DNA of 64,000 bases from JABMPJ01 sp964345005 (lineage in GTDB: Bacteria > Verrucomicrobiota > Kiritimatiellia > UBA8416 > JABMPJ01), in NCBI GenBank assembly GCA_964345005.1, contig CAYFPQ010000004.1, forward strand, positions 31,017-95,016. The letters run 5' to 3'. This document shows, one piece after another, positions 33,105 through 42,218 of this stretch. Numbering within the stretch: the stretch's first letter is position 1; each line of letters opens with the position of its first letter. The notes under the pieces were generated by a model. It searched no databases. It was given only the letters and a program-made list of their open reading frames with translations, and was not told the DNA's origin. A program made the position numbers and the translations under genes.

Positions 33105-34058
33105 CTAGCTCGTGGTCATATCCCGGTACCATTCGACAAAGCGTTCGATGCCGGCCGGCACCTCCGTGCTCGGCTGGTAGTCGAGAAGTTCCTTTGCCTT
33201 GCTGACGTCAGCGCACGTAATCGTGACATCGCCCGGCTGCATCGGCTGGCGATCCAGGATGGCTTTCTTCCCGAGGGCGGATTCGATCAGCTCCACCAGC
33301 TTGCTGAGGCTGGTCGTGCGGGATTCGCCAAGATTGACAATCTCGTAGCCCAAATCACGATCAACAGCGGCCTCAACACCGTCAATGATGTCCGTGTAAT
33401 AGGTATAGTCGCGCTCGGTCGTTCCATCGCCGAAAAAGGGCACCGGGTCACCGTCATCGATCAGGCGCGTGAACTTGTGGATGGCCATGTCCGGACGCTG
33501 GCGAGGGCCGTAGACCGTAAAGAAACGCAGGGCGGTGAAGGATATGCCGTACAGATGATAGAAGTTGTGTCCATACAGCTCACCTGCAGCCTTCGTCGCG
33601 GCGTAAGGGCTTACGGGGCGGTTGACGGCAGCGTCCTCGCTGAACGGAATCTCCTTAACGTTCCCGTAGACACTCGACGACGAGGCAAAAACAAACCGGG
33701 TAATGTCGTGCCGGCGCGCGGCTTCCAGCAAGTTCAGTGTGCCGCGACAGTTGACCTGTTCATAGAGGATGGGGTCTATGAGGCTGGGTCGGACCCCTGC
33801 ACGGGCTGCCAGGTGAACGATGACGTCAAAAGGATGCGTATTGAAGAGCGTCTCAAGCAGAGGTTCATCAAGAATGTCGCCACGGACGATCGATAGACCG
33901 GCTGGTGTTCCGAGCTCGGCCAGATTGCGCTCCTTGATCGCTGGGTCGTAATAATCGTTGAAACTGTCCAGCACAACGACTTCGTCCCCCCGCCCCAGCA
34001 GTCGCTGCGACAGGTGACTGCCAATGAAGCCCGCTCCGCCTGTGACCAATACGCGCAT
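33105..34058 (-). CDS. NAD-dependent sugar-nucleotide epimerase (UDP-glucuronate 4-epimerase-like)
   Basis: 317 residues from the ATG at 34058, with AGGAGG six bases upstream. Extended short-chain dehydrogenase fold: TGGAGFIGSH at 7-16, the Ser-Ser-Ser-x-Tyr area ASSSSVYG near 117-124, catalytic YxxxK in SPYAATKAAGELYGH near 143-157. The text DSFNDYYDPAIKERNLA, HLAARAGVRPSL and RFFTVYGPRQRPDMAI is typical of UDP-glucuronate/galacturonate 4-epimerases. It would supply galacturonate for the polymer. It is not RmlB: the dTDP-glucose dehydratase signatures are absent. Confidence 0.85.
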   Translation of the reverse strand: MRVLVTGGAGFIGSHLSQRLLGRGDEVVVLDSFNDYYDPAIKERNLAELGTPAGLSIVRGDILDEPLLETLFNTHPFDVIVHLAARAGVRPSLIDPILYEQVNCRGTLNLLEAARRHDITRFVFASSSSVYGNVKEIPFSEDAAVNRPVSPYAATKAAGELYGHNFYHLYGISFTALRFFTVYGPRQRPDMAIHKFTRLIDDGDPVPFFGDGTTERDYTYYTDIIDGVEAAVDRDLGYEIVNLGESRTTSLSKLVELIESALGKKAILDRQPMQPGDVTITCADVSKAKELLDYQPSTEVPAGIERFVEWYRDMTTS

Positions 34059-34197
34059 CCTTGTCCTCCTGTTCCGCTGAACCCTACTGACTCCCCATCT
34101 GCCTGTCAATCCAGTGGACCGACAATTGGATTGAGTCGCTCCGCGTCTTCAGGTAAGCCTGTGATATGCCTTTCGACGGCAGAGAAGGGAGACCGAG

Positions 34198-35079
34198 GTG
34201 ATCTGGGTTCTTGGCGCCAACGGGATGCTGGGCAGAGACTTGGTTGCCACGCTCAATGACGCAGGCCACGAAGTCTGGGCAACCGATATCGAGTGCGATA
34301 TTCGTGACCCTGAGGCTTTGGAATCCGCTCTGCACAAAAAGGGGCCCGTTGGGTCGATTGTCAACTGTTGCGCCTACACGGCAGTGGACCAGGCGGAGTA
34401 CGAAGAAGCAGAGGCATTCGCCCTGAATGCAGATGGGCCAGCCAACCTGGCTTTGCTCGCACATCGGGCTGGAGTCCGACTGATCCACACATCGACGGAC
34501 TACGTCTTCGACGGCAGCTCAGATCGGCCGTACACCGAGGACGATCCTATCTCGCCAACAGGTGTTTACGCTCGGTCCAAGGCTGAGGGCGAGGCGCGTG
34601 TCCGTGCCTATGCTCCCGAAGCATTCGTTCTGCGAACAGCTTGGCTTTACGGTGAACACGGTCGAAACTTCGTCCTGACCATGCTACGCCTGATGGCAGA
34701 GCAGACGAGTATCTCCGTCGTCGCTGACCAGCAGGGATCTCCGACGTGGACGCAGACCGTGTGCGGTGTCATCGCCGAGCTGATAAGCCGGGATGTGCGC
34801 GGGGGTGGTGTCTATCACGTGGCGAACCAGGGGCACACAAGCTGGTACGAGTTTGCGTGCGCCATATAGGATCGGGCCGTTTCTGAAGGTCTGCTCCCCC
34901 GCCGATGTGAAATTCGTGCTGTTACTACGGCTGACTACCCCACCCCGGCGAAGCGACCGGCATGCTCAGCACTCTGTTGCGACAAGATTGAGGGTTTGCT
35001 ACAGAGCGGACTGCTGTCGTGGAAGGATGCTCTTGCCGCCTTCGTACACCGTCACGCTCAAGCCCAGAGCGCAGAATAG
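34198..35079 (+). pseudogene. rmlD: dTDP-4-dehydrorhamnose reductase with an internal in-frame TAG
   Basis: Start GTG at 34198 with AGGGAG upstream. Residues 1-223 are clearly RmlD: LGANGMLGRDL, NCCAYTAVDQAE, HTSTDYVFDG, Y-x-x-x-K in GVYARSKAEGE, TAWLYGEHG. At 34867-34869 a TAG stops the frame just after EFACAI. The same frame then continues to a TAG at 35077 and encodes the family's normal C-terminus (VTTADYPTPAKRPACSAL, then GLLSWKDALAAF), total 293 codons, the normal length. A single base change (Tyr codon to TAG) explains it. TAG is a genuine stop elsewhere in the window, so recoding is unlikely. Catalyses the last step to dTDP-L-rhamnose. Confidence 0.9.
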
Positions 35080-35160
35080 CCCCAAACCGCACCGTGATTT
35101 GGCTTGGACCAGCCAGCCTTCTGCGGTAGGTTTACGGCTCGCAAATCAGATTGGGCATTT

Positions 35161-36078
35161 ATGGGCAAACAGACCAAAAACGCGACATGGAAAGGCATTG
35201 TGCTCGCGGGGGGAACAGGCACCCGTCTACACCCCGTTACGCTAGCGGTGAGCAAGCAGCACCTTCCTGTCTACGACAAGCCGATGGTGTACTACCCCAT
35301 CTCGACGCTGATGCTCGGCGGCATCCGGGATATTCTGGTTATCTCCACGCCACACGATCTGCCCAGGTTCAGGGAGCTTCTGGGAGATGGATCTCAGCTT
35401 GGCGTTCGCTTCGAGTATGCGGTGCAGGATGCCCCGAGGGGTATCCCGGAGGCCTTCATTATTGGCGCTGACTTCATAGGGAGCGATCCGTGTTGCCTGA
35501 TTCTTGGCGACAACCTTTTCTATGGAGATATGCACTTCTTTCACAGGGCCCTCGGATACACCACAGGTGCAACTGTTTTCGGCTATCCAGTGCATGACCC
35601 CGAGCGCTACGGTGTGGTCGAATTCAACGAGAAGGGCAAGGTCCTCAGCATTGAGGAGAAGCCTTCGGAGCCCAAGAGTCGCTATGCTGTGCCCGGACTC
35701 TACTGCTACGATAACCAAGTCGTGGATATTGCGCGTAACCTGGAGCCCTCGGCGCGTGGCGAGACCGAGATCACGGGTGTCAACCAGTGGTACCTTGACC
35801 GGGGAGAGCTGCACGTTGGGCTCTTGGGGCGTGGAATGGCGTGGCTCGACACCGGGACACCTCAGAGCCTGCTGGAGGCGGGTAACTTCGTCGCCAGTAT
35901 CGAGAACAGGCAGGGACTCAAGATCGGGTGCCTCGAGGAGGTGGCGTACCGTATGCAGTATATTGATGCCGATCAGCTCAAGATTTTGGCTGCGACGTTC
36001 AAGGGAAACAGCTACGGTGTCTATCTTGAACAGTTGGCCGAGGAGGGAATCGGCCCGCCCCACAATCTCTGTCTATAA
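35161..36078 (+). CDS. rmlA: Glucose-1-phosphate thymidylyltransferase
   Basis: 305 residues from the ATG at 35161; the frame opens at 35104 but the extra residues are not typical. Makes dTDP-glucose from dTTP and glucose-1-phosphate, first step of dTDP-rhamnose synthesis. Signature GIVLAGGTGTRLHPVTLAVSKQ starts near residue 12 (cut here at Q), followed by YDKPMVYYPISTLMLGGI, LGDNLFYG near 113-120, and EITGVNQWYL. Length is normal. It follows rmlD by 82 bases. The ribosome site is weak. Confidence 0.95.
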   Translation: MGKQTKNATWKGIVLAGGTGTRLHPVTLAVSKQHLPVYDKPMVYYPISTLMLGGIRDILVISTPHDLPRFRELLGDGSQLGVRFEYAVQDAPRGIPEAFIIGADFIGSDPCCLILGDNLFYGDMHFFHRALGYTTGATVFGYPVHDPERYGVVEFNEKGKVLSIEEKPSEPKSRYAVPGLYCYDNQVVDIARNLEPSARGETEITGVNQWYLDRGELHVGLLGRGMAWLDTGTPQSLLEAGNFVASIENRQGLKIGCLEEVAYRMQYIDADQLKILAATFKGNSYGVYLEQLAEEGIGPPHNLCL

Positions 36079-36128
36079 TATGTATTACTGGCCCCAATGG
36101 GCCAAGAACCGAGCAACAGGAGATAAGG

Positions 36129-37091
36129 ATGAGGACAGCACTGGTATGCGGTGCAGGCGGTTTCATTGGCGGTCACTTGGTGAAGAAGCTTAAGGATGAG
36201 GGCTACTGGGTCCGTGGTGCCGACATCAAGGAGCACGAGTTCTGGACACCGCCTTGGGATGACTTTCAACTCGTTGACCTGCGTGAACCCGCGAACTGTG
36301 AGAAAGTAGTTCTGGTCGATGGCAAACCTGTCGACGAGGTATACCAGCTCGCCGCCGACATGGGCGGCATGGGCTTCATCCACTCGGCCGAATGTGAAAT
36401 CATGCGTAACAGTGTGCTCTGCAACGTGCACATGACCCACGCAGCCGCAACGGCTGGCTGCAAGCGCTATCTCTTCTCTTCGTCCGCGTGTGTCTACCGC
36501 GACATGACCAAGGACGAGCCCGATCTAGCCGAGGAAGATGCCTATCCTGCCATGCCGCACAACGAGTATGGATGGGAGAAGTTGTACGCCGAACGCATGG
36601 CCATGACTTATGCGCGCAACCAGGGCATCATTGCACGTATTGCGCGTTTCCAGAACTGCTATGGACCGAAGGGCACGTGGACCGGTGGCCGCGAAAAGGC
36701 ACCTGCCGCGATGTGCCGCAAGATTGCCTCCATTGAGGATGGCGGCACGATCGAGGTCTGGGGCGATGGCACCGCGATGCGGGCTTACACCCTCGTGGAC
36801 GACTTGGTCGACGGCATTTACCGCCTCATGCAATCCGACTGCGAGGTCCCCGTCAACATCGGCCGCAAAGAGTACGTGTCGGTCGATGAGCTCGTGCAGG
36901 TGGTCGCAGAAGTCGCAGGCAAGACGGTCAACATCAAGCACATTGATGGTCCGGTCGGCGTTCTGGCGCGCAACTTCACAAACGACAAGATCAAGGCCTT
37001 GGGATGGGAGTCGAAGTTCTCTCTTAAAGAAGGCATTGAGAAGACCTACCCATGGATTGCCGAACAGGTAGCCAAACAGGGCGGTGCATAG
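36129..37091 (+). CDS. GDP-mannose 3,5-epimerase-like NAD-dependent epimerase
   Basis: 320 residues; AGGAGATAAGG precedes the ATG. Rossmann start CGAGGFIGGHLVKKL. Words close to plant GDP-mannose 3',5'-epimerase are seen: QLAADMGGMGFI, SSSACVYR, YGWEKLYAER (catalytic Y-x-x-x-K), RFQNCYGPKGTWTGGREKAP, and VWGDGTAMRAYTLVDD. That enzyme inverts C3 and C5 of GDP-mannose to give GDP-L-galactose or GDP-L-gulose. So an unusual L-sugar may be in the polymer (inference). GDP-mannose synthesis genes are not in the window. It follows rmlA by 50 bases. Confidence 0.85.
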   Translation: MRTALVCGAGGFIGGHLVKKLKDEGYWVRGADIKEHEFWTPPWDDFQLVDLREPANCEKVVLVDGKPVDEVYQLAADMGGMGFIHSAECEIMRNSVLCNVHMTHAAATAGCKRYLFSSSACVYRDMTKDEPDLAEEDAYPAMPHNEYGWEKLYAERMAMTYARNQGIIARIARFQNCYGPKGTWTGGREKAPAAMCRKIASIEDGGTIEVWGDGTAMRAYTLVDDLVDGIYRLMQSDCEVPVNIGRKEYVSVDELVQVVAEVAGKTVNIKHIDGPVGVLARNFTNDKIKALGWESKFSLKEGIEKTYPWIAEQVAKQGGA

Positions 37092-37215
37092 ACACGCCCT
37101 GCCTTCCCGTGGTACATTCCAGCGATTAGATCATGGGAGCGAACTGTGTCGTGCATAGTTCGCGCGCACGGGGTGTTGAGGTCGCGCATCGACCCGCGTT
37201 CCGTGGGGGAGAAGA

Positions 37216-38733
37216 ATGGCTGACCTGAGAAGATATGAATCCCTGGTGGCGCAGACCGCATTCTGGGTGACGGCGACTGCCGTTCTCATGGCGCCATGGT
37301 TCTTCGGAGCCTGGGAAGCGTGGTGGTTCTGGCCGTTCGCGATGCTAATCTTCGTGGCCGCCGCCTTGCTGGGGGCTAAACTTCTCCTCGGCGGGAGGCG
37401 CCAACGCAGCCGCCCGGCAACGCGGCAAGCGGGAGCCTCCTTGTGTCACACGGCATCACGTCGCCGGCACAGCATGGAATCGCGTGTAGGTCGGAAGCGA
37501 TGGCGCAAAGCTTGCCTCGCTAGCTGTGCGCTGGTTCTCGCCTATGTGATGCTGCGCTCCGTGCGGTCGCCAGTCTCCATGGATGCGCAGCGGAGTCTGC
37601 TTCTCTTCGTTACCCCCCTACTACTCGGATTGCAGATCGCCTATGGCATGGCTCATCGTCAGCGTCGCTTCATGCTCCAACTGGTGTCGCTCAATATCCT
37701 CCTCCTGGGGCTCTACGGTATCATCAATCACCTCATCACAGGCAGTTCTGTTGTTCTCTGGCGTGAGGGATATGCGCTATATGTGAAAGAATGCAGGGCG
37801 TCGGGCAGCTACCTCTGCCCCGACCACTACGCAGGTATCCTCGAGATCGGCCTCGCCATCGCGCTGGGCTTCATCTGTAGCCGCTCTACAGGTCGAACGT
37901 GGCGGGTAATCGGCATTCTCCTGACGATTGTCGCCCTCGTTGGCATCGTTCTCAGCAAATCGCGTGGCGGCGGTCTGACGGTTCTGGTAATGCTTGGCGC
38001 CACAGGTGTATGGGGCCTCACACAGCACCGCCCCCTCTACCGCTGGATTGTGCGTGGGGCAATCCCCATTGTAGGTATCGCTGCAATCATGGTCGCTGCC
38101 ACGACGGAGCACGGCTATTTCAAAAGATTCGGTGCCTGGTTCGGATGGGAAAGAGCGAAGTCGCAGTCGTTTGCCGAGGCGGTCGATACCATATCCGCGT
38201 CTGTCAAACGCTCCTCCCGGTGGTCCATGTCCTGTGCGGCTCTGCGCGCGTGGACGTCATCGCCGCTCACCGGTATCGGTGCCGGCATGCATCAGACGAT
38301 CTGGCCGCACGTCGCGGCCACGGAAGACGGTGACAGGGAAAAGGGCATCTGGCCAAGCCAGCTCAACAACCATTACTACTCCTACGAAGTGCATAACGAT
38401 TGGGTTCAGCTGCTCGAAGAGTACGGAATCATAGGTCTCTTACTGGTGCTGGGTGCAGTCATTGCATTAGGCGGTACACTGCTCTCCGGAATGTCAACGC
38501 ACGCGTATACGCCTGATCGGGCGACTTCCATGAGCTCATCGGGAAACGGTTTCGCGCTCCTGTTGGCTGCATGGCTTGCTCTGCTCGGTCTTGCGTTTCA
38601 CTCGTTCGGCGACTTCAATCTGCAGATGCCTGCTACAACATGGACACTGACTGCGGTTGTCGGGGCGGGAATCGCCACAGCGATCCGTCCACCACGGCGA
38701 ATGCGCTCGTCTTCAAGCGAGGCCGGTATGTGA
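37216..38733 (+). CDS. O-antigen ligase/polymerase-family membrane protein
   Basis: 505 residues; GGGGGAGAAGA precedes the ATG. About eleven membrane helices with a large extracytoplasmic loop around 290-390, the WaaL/Wzy layout. The Wzy_C-type region includes VGIVLSKSRGGGLTVLVMLG near 235-254, with the Arg typical of this family, and LTGIGAGMHQTIWP near 350 followed by HNDWVQLLEEYGIIGLLL, all family landmarks. Joins or ligates polysaccharide units. A second polymerase-like gene is at 42219. Its stop overlaps the next gene's GTG by 4 bases. Confidence 0.88.
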   Translation: MADLRRYESLVAQTAFWVTATAVLMAPWFFGAWEAWWFWPFAMLIFVAAALLGAKLLLGGRRQRSRPATRQAGASLCHTASRRRHSMESRVGRKRWRKACLASCALVLAYVMLRSVRSPVSMDAQRSLLLFVTPLLLGLQIAYGMAHRQRRFMLQLVSLNILLLGLYGIINHLITGSSVVLWREGYALYVKECRASGSYLCPDHYAGILEIGLAIALGFICSRSTGRTWRVIGILLTIVALVGIVLSKSRGGGLTVLVMLGATGVWGLTQHRPLYRWIVRGAIPIVGIAAIMVAATTEHGYFKRFGAWFGWERAKSQSFAEAVDTISASVKRSSRWSMSCAALRAWTSSPLTGIGAGMHQTIWPHVAATEDGDREKGIWPSQLNNHYYSYEVHNDWVQLLEEYGIIGLLLVLGAVIALGGTLLSGMSTHAYTPDRATSMSSSGNGFALLLAAWLALLGLAFHSFGDFNLQMPATTWTLTAVVGAGIATAIRPPRRMRSSSSEAGM

Positions 38734-39383
38734 CCAGTATCATCACCAGCGACATTCACCTTGGCTGCGCCTACTGCGATGCCAATCGTTTCCTCAACTT
38801 CCTTCAGTCGTTACCGTCGGATGCCGAGTTGGTGCTTGGTGGGGACGTTCTTGATCAGCCACAAAAGGTGCTCAGAGATGTGCATCTGGCTGCGTGGAAT
38901 TGTCTCGTTGCAACGGCCGCGAGGCAACCGGTGACTTGGGTTCGAGGGAACCATGACAAGGGATGCGAAGCGGTCGACACGGGAAAGATCGATGTAGTGG
39001 ACCGATACAGTGTTGGGCAGCGTCTCCTGGTACTCCATGGCCACCACTTTGACAATGTCGTTCACCACGATCGGTGGTTTGTTTGGGCGATGGCGGTGGT
39101 ACGAACAGTGAGAGCCCTCCTTCGAGCCGAGACGAGTCACGTGGCACGGCATGCCAAGCGATTTCCCCCACTCTACGCGGTATTGCGCAACTACGTTGCA
39201 CGCAACGCCGTGCAACACGCCAGAGAAAACGGTTACAAGGCGATCGTTTGTGGACATACCCACTATGCTGAGGAGCGAGAAATAGAGGGGATTCGCTACT
39301 TCAACACGGGCGCATGGACGGAAACGTTGCCACACTGCCTGCGAGTAAACACTAATGAAGTACAGATCGAGCCCGCGGCATAG
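38730..39383 (+). CDS. Metallophosphoesterase (LpxH/UDP-2,3-diacylglucosamine hydrolase-like)
   Basis: 217 residues from a GTG at 38730 that overlaps the upstream stop (ATGTGA). Calcineurin-like metal sites are complete: SDIHLG at 6-11, GGDVLD near 36-41, RGNHDKG near 68-74, LHGHHFDN near 100-107, GHTHY near 178-182 with the closing YFNTGAW. The layout resembles LpxH, but the gene lies in a polysaccharide operon and may act on another pyrophosphate or lipid-linked product. Substrate is undecided. Confidence 0.82.
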   Translation: MTSIITSDIHLGCAYCDANRFLNFLQSLPSDAELVLGGDVLDQPQKVLRDVHLAAWNCLVATAARQPVTWVRGNHDKGCEAVDTGKIDVVDRYSVGQRLLVLHGHHFDNVVHHDRWFVWAMAVVRTVRALLRAETSHVARHAKRFPPLYAVLRNYVARNAVQHARENGYKAIVCGHTHYAEEREIEGIRYFNTGAWTETLPHCLRVNTNEVQIEPAA

Positions 39384-39440
39384 GATCGCCCCAGTCCACT
39401 TGTGGCCTCCTGTCTTGTGCGAAGGTATTCAGCTCAGTCT

Positions 39441-41057
39441 ATGAAATCAAACCCGTCAGCACTATGGAAGACGAGGCTGATGCCCTTGTTGGTGAGGTTC
39501 TGCAACTCCACCGATGCACTTCACAGCACCCGTAACGCCGTTGCCAGTTCCCTAGACTTCATGGCAACACCAATCCTGTGGTTGGTGGCAACGCCGTTCT
39601 TGATTCCTGCGCTTGGGGACACGAGGTATGGACTCTGGCTGCTCGTAAACGGACTAATCGGATTTGGCGGTGTCATGTCCTTTGGACTGGTCGACACGTC
39701 GATCAAGTTCATAGCGAAGTACAGGGCACGAAATGACATGACTCGCGTCGCCGCTATCGTCCGAACGATCTCAACCGCCTATGCCATTCTAGGCTCTGTC
39801 GGAGGCATCTGTCTGTGGTGTGCTTCCCGCTTCCTTGCCGAGCGTGTCTTTAAGGGCACTTCGCCAGAGCATGCTTTGCTAGCGGTTACGGCCTTCAAGC
39901 TTGCCGGGGTCGGTGTCTTCGTCCGTTTTCTCTTTGGCATTGCCCAGTCGGCCCTGTTTGGTTTTGAACGATACGATATCGCGGCCTGGGTCGGCATCGT
40001 AGTGCGCGTTACCGGCATGGCGGCCGGTGTGGCCCTAGCCATCGCTGGGTATGGGCTCCTGTGGGTAATCGGGGCCGGTATACTTGCACAGCTCCTCGGT
40101 GCCTGCGCCTACGCTGGAATCATCCGCCTGAGGTTGCTTCCCTGTCTTGTTCTGCTCCCTTCCTTGGACCGCAAGGTGCTGCATGAGATCATGCATTTCG
40201 GGTTCTTCACATGGCTCCGAACCTGTATTTCGATGGCGATGCAGAACATGGATATCTTCCTGTTGGGCGCCATCATCGGCCCGTCTGTAGTCACATGGTA
40301 TAGCTTGGGCAACCGCATCCCCCTGTATGTACACGGGCTGCTGAGCCGAGCTTTCGGGTTCCTATTCCCTTTCACGGGCCGTCTTGTCGAGCAGGGCAGT
40401 CATGAGCGGCTCGCCAATGTCTACAATAAGTCAACCGGTATGATCATGGTCCTTGCAAGCAGCCTGATTCTGCCTGTCGCCATGTTTGGACGACGTTTCA
40501 TCTTTCTGTGGATGGGGCCAGTGGCGGCTGAGATTGGAGGCGATGTAGTGGAGATCCTCTGCCCTAGGTTTCTCCTTCTTCCCTTGAGCATCACCTGCCA
40601 CCACGTGCTTCTCGGGGCTGGAAAGGCTAAGCTCCAAGCGGTGCTGGTGCTCGCGACGTCTGCGGTGGATTTGCTTGCGATGTTGATCCTGATCCCAGTC
40701 TTCGGTGCGCGCGGGGCGGCCCTCGGCTTGCTTTGCGCACTCCCTGCAGTCTGGTTGACACGTGAGGTCGTTAATGCGCGCGTTTTCGGATGCAGCGATG
40801 TAATGGGCACCGGTATTTTGATGGCCGGAGTCATTGCTCCGTTGCTGGCGGTGCAGTGGCTTGGGCCACTTTGCCGGCCGACCAGCGGAGGATGGCTGGC
40901 ACTACTTGCATCCGTCGCTGTTGCCGTTCCCGTTTCGGCTGTCGCGGCGGCTGTGTGCATCCTCGGACTGGACTTACTTCGTCAGAGACACAAGGACAGA
41001 CTCCCGGCGACCCCGTTCCCTCCACTGCTCGATCATTCGGCTCACACCCCGGTCTAG
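39441..41057 (+). CDS. Polysaccharide flippase (Wzx/MOP family)
   Basis: 538 residues from the ATG at 39441 (another in-frame ATG-like start at 39402 is possible). Twelve to fourteen membrane helices; MOP-type features include LGDTRYGLWLLVNGLIGFGG near 52-71, the mid-chain HFGFFTWLRTCISMAMQNMDIFLLG near 250-275, and YSLGNRIPLYVHGLLSRAFGFLFPF. It would flip lipid-linked repeat units across the inner membrane for polymerisation. 57 bases after the phosphoesterase gene and 4 bases before the next glycosyltransferase. Confidence 0.88.
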   Translation: MKSNPSALWKTRLMPLLVRFCNSTDALHSTRNAVASSLDFMATPILWLVATPFLIPALGDTRYGLWLLVNGLIGFGGVMSFGLVDTSIKFIAKYRARNDMTRVAAIVRTISTAYAILGSVGGICLWCASRFLAERVFKGTSPEHALLAVTAFKLAGVGVFVRFLFGIAQSALFGFERYDIAAWVGIVVRVTGMAAGVALAIAGYGLLWVIGAGILAQLLGACAYAGIIRLRLLPCLVLLPSLDRKVLHEIMHFGFFTWLRTCISMAMQNMDIFLLGAIIGPSVVTWYSLGNRIPLYVHGLLSRAFGFLFPFTGRLVEQGSHERLANVYNKSTGMIMVLASSLILPVAMFGRRFIFLWMGPVAAEIGGDVVEILCPRFLLLPLSITCHHVLLGAGKAKLQAVLVLATSAVDLLAMLILIPVFGARGAALGLLCALPAVWLTREVVNARVFGCSDVMGTGILMAGVIAPLLAVQWLGPLCRPTSGGWLALLASVAVAVPVSAVAAAVCILGLDLLRQRHKDRLPATPFPPLLDHSAHTPV

Positions 41058-41061
41058 ATTC

Positions 41062-42168
41062 ATGCGTATACTCTTCGATCACCAAACCTTCACAGACCAG
41101 CATGCAGGCGGAATCTCCCGCTACTTCAGCAGCTTGTTCGATGAACTGGCCAAGGACACTTGTGCCGAGTTCCGTGTTGCCTCGGGACTCACAACAAACC
41201 GCTATCTGCATGATTTACCTGACTATGCTCGGGCTCACGTAAGCGGCGTGTTCGTGCCGTCATGGTTTGGCGGGCGCGGCGTGCCTGCTCTGAATCGACT
41301 GTGGTTTGCGACAGTGGTGGCAAGGTACAAGCCCGACATCTACCACCCGACCTACTACCGGAGCCTTGCCTCGACGTACAAGGGGCCGGTCGTCGTAACG
41401 GTGTACGACATGATTCATGAAACGCTTCCGAAGTATGCGCTACCAAGGGACCCCACGTCGCAGCGCAAGCGCAAACTGCTCGAGCGGGCAGCAGGGATCA
41501 TCTGTCTCTCCCAGCAAACCGCCGATGACCTGGCGGCTGCCCTACCGCACCTTCAGGCTATGACCAGGGTCGTGCACCTTGCGCCGCCCAAGTGGGAGCG
41601 CATACGCCGGTCACCGCCGGTCGCGACCCCCTACTTTCTCTACGTGGGGAAGCGCGGCCTGTACAAGGATGCGAAGTTGCTCTTCGAGGCATTTGCGCAA
41701 TCATGTCAGCTTCGCGAGAGGGCCTCGATTATCTGCTTTGGTGGGGGTCCCCCTACGGATAATGAGAGAGAGCAGCTGGAGAAACTAGGTCTTTCTGACC
41801 GCGTTTCCTTCCTCTCTGGAGATGACTCTCTACTCGCATCCCTGTACGAATATGCGATAGCCTACGTTCAAACGTCAAAGGCGGAGGGATTTGGCCTGCC
41901 CCTGCTTGAGGCAATGACGATGCACTGCCCGGTTCTTGCGAGCAGACTGCCGGTAACACTGGAAGTTGCGGCAGACGCCGCGATTTTCTTTGCACCGGGA
42001 GATGTGGGCCAGCTGACTGGGCATATGGAAGCGATCTACAGTGATCAACAGAGTCGGGATTCGCATATTCAAGCTGGGCTCCTGCGTGCACGGGAATTCT
42101 CATGGCGTCGGAACGCGCAGGAAACACTCCAGTTCTACAGTGATGTATTGGAGTCCTGGCGCGGATAG
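41062..42168 (+). CDS. Glycosyltransferase family 4 (GT-B)
   Basis: 368 residues from the ATG at 41062; the long upstream frame overlaps the flippase and is spurious. N-terminal acceptor domain begins MRILFDHQTFTDQHAGGISRY; the C-terminal donor domain has PYFLYVGKRGLYKD near 190, FGGGPPTDNERE and the E-x7-E-type TSKAEGFGLPLLEAM near 270-285, the usual nucleotide-sugar contact in GT4. Adds one sugar to the lipid-linked repeat. Sugar specificity is not readable. Confidence 0.9.
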   Translation: MRILFDHQTFTDQHAGGISRYFSSLFDELAKDTCAEFRVASGLTTNRYLHDLPDYARAHVSGVFVPSWFGGRGVPALNRLWFATVVARYKPDIYHPTYYRSLASTYKGPVVVTVYDMIHETLPKYALPRDPTSQRKRKLLERAAGIICLSQQTADDLAAALPHLQAMTRVVHLAPPKWERIRRSPPVATPYFLYVGKRGLYKDAKLLFEAFAQSCQLRERASIICFGGGPPTDNEREQLEKLGLSDRVSFLSGDDSLLASLYEYAIAYVQTSKAEGFGLPLLEAMTMHCPVLASRLPVTLEVAADAAIFFAPGDVGQLTGHMEAIYSDQQSRDSHIQAGLLRAREFSWRRNAQETLQFYSDVLESWRG

Positions 42169-42218
42169 GCACACGACCGGCACCTTTCAACAGAGGTTGT
42201 TCCTTAAGGTGAGTTACG

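Noticed and set aside
33105..34058. RmlB (dTDP-glucose 4,6-dehydratase)
   Set aside because: The sequence pattern fits UDP-glucuronate 4-epimerases, and the length of about 317 is shorter than RmlB.
34867..34869. TAG as a recoded sense codon (for example pyrrolysine)
   Set aside because: TAG is the natural stop of several intact genes here (PLD protein, HAD fusion, rmlD itself), and no suppressor tRNA is visible.
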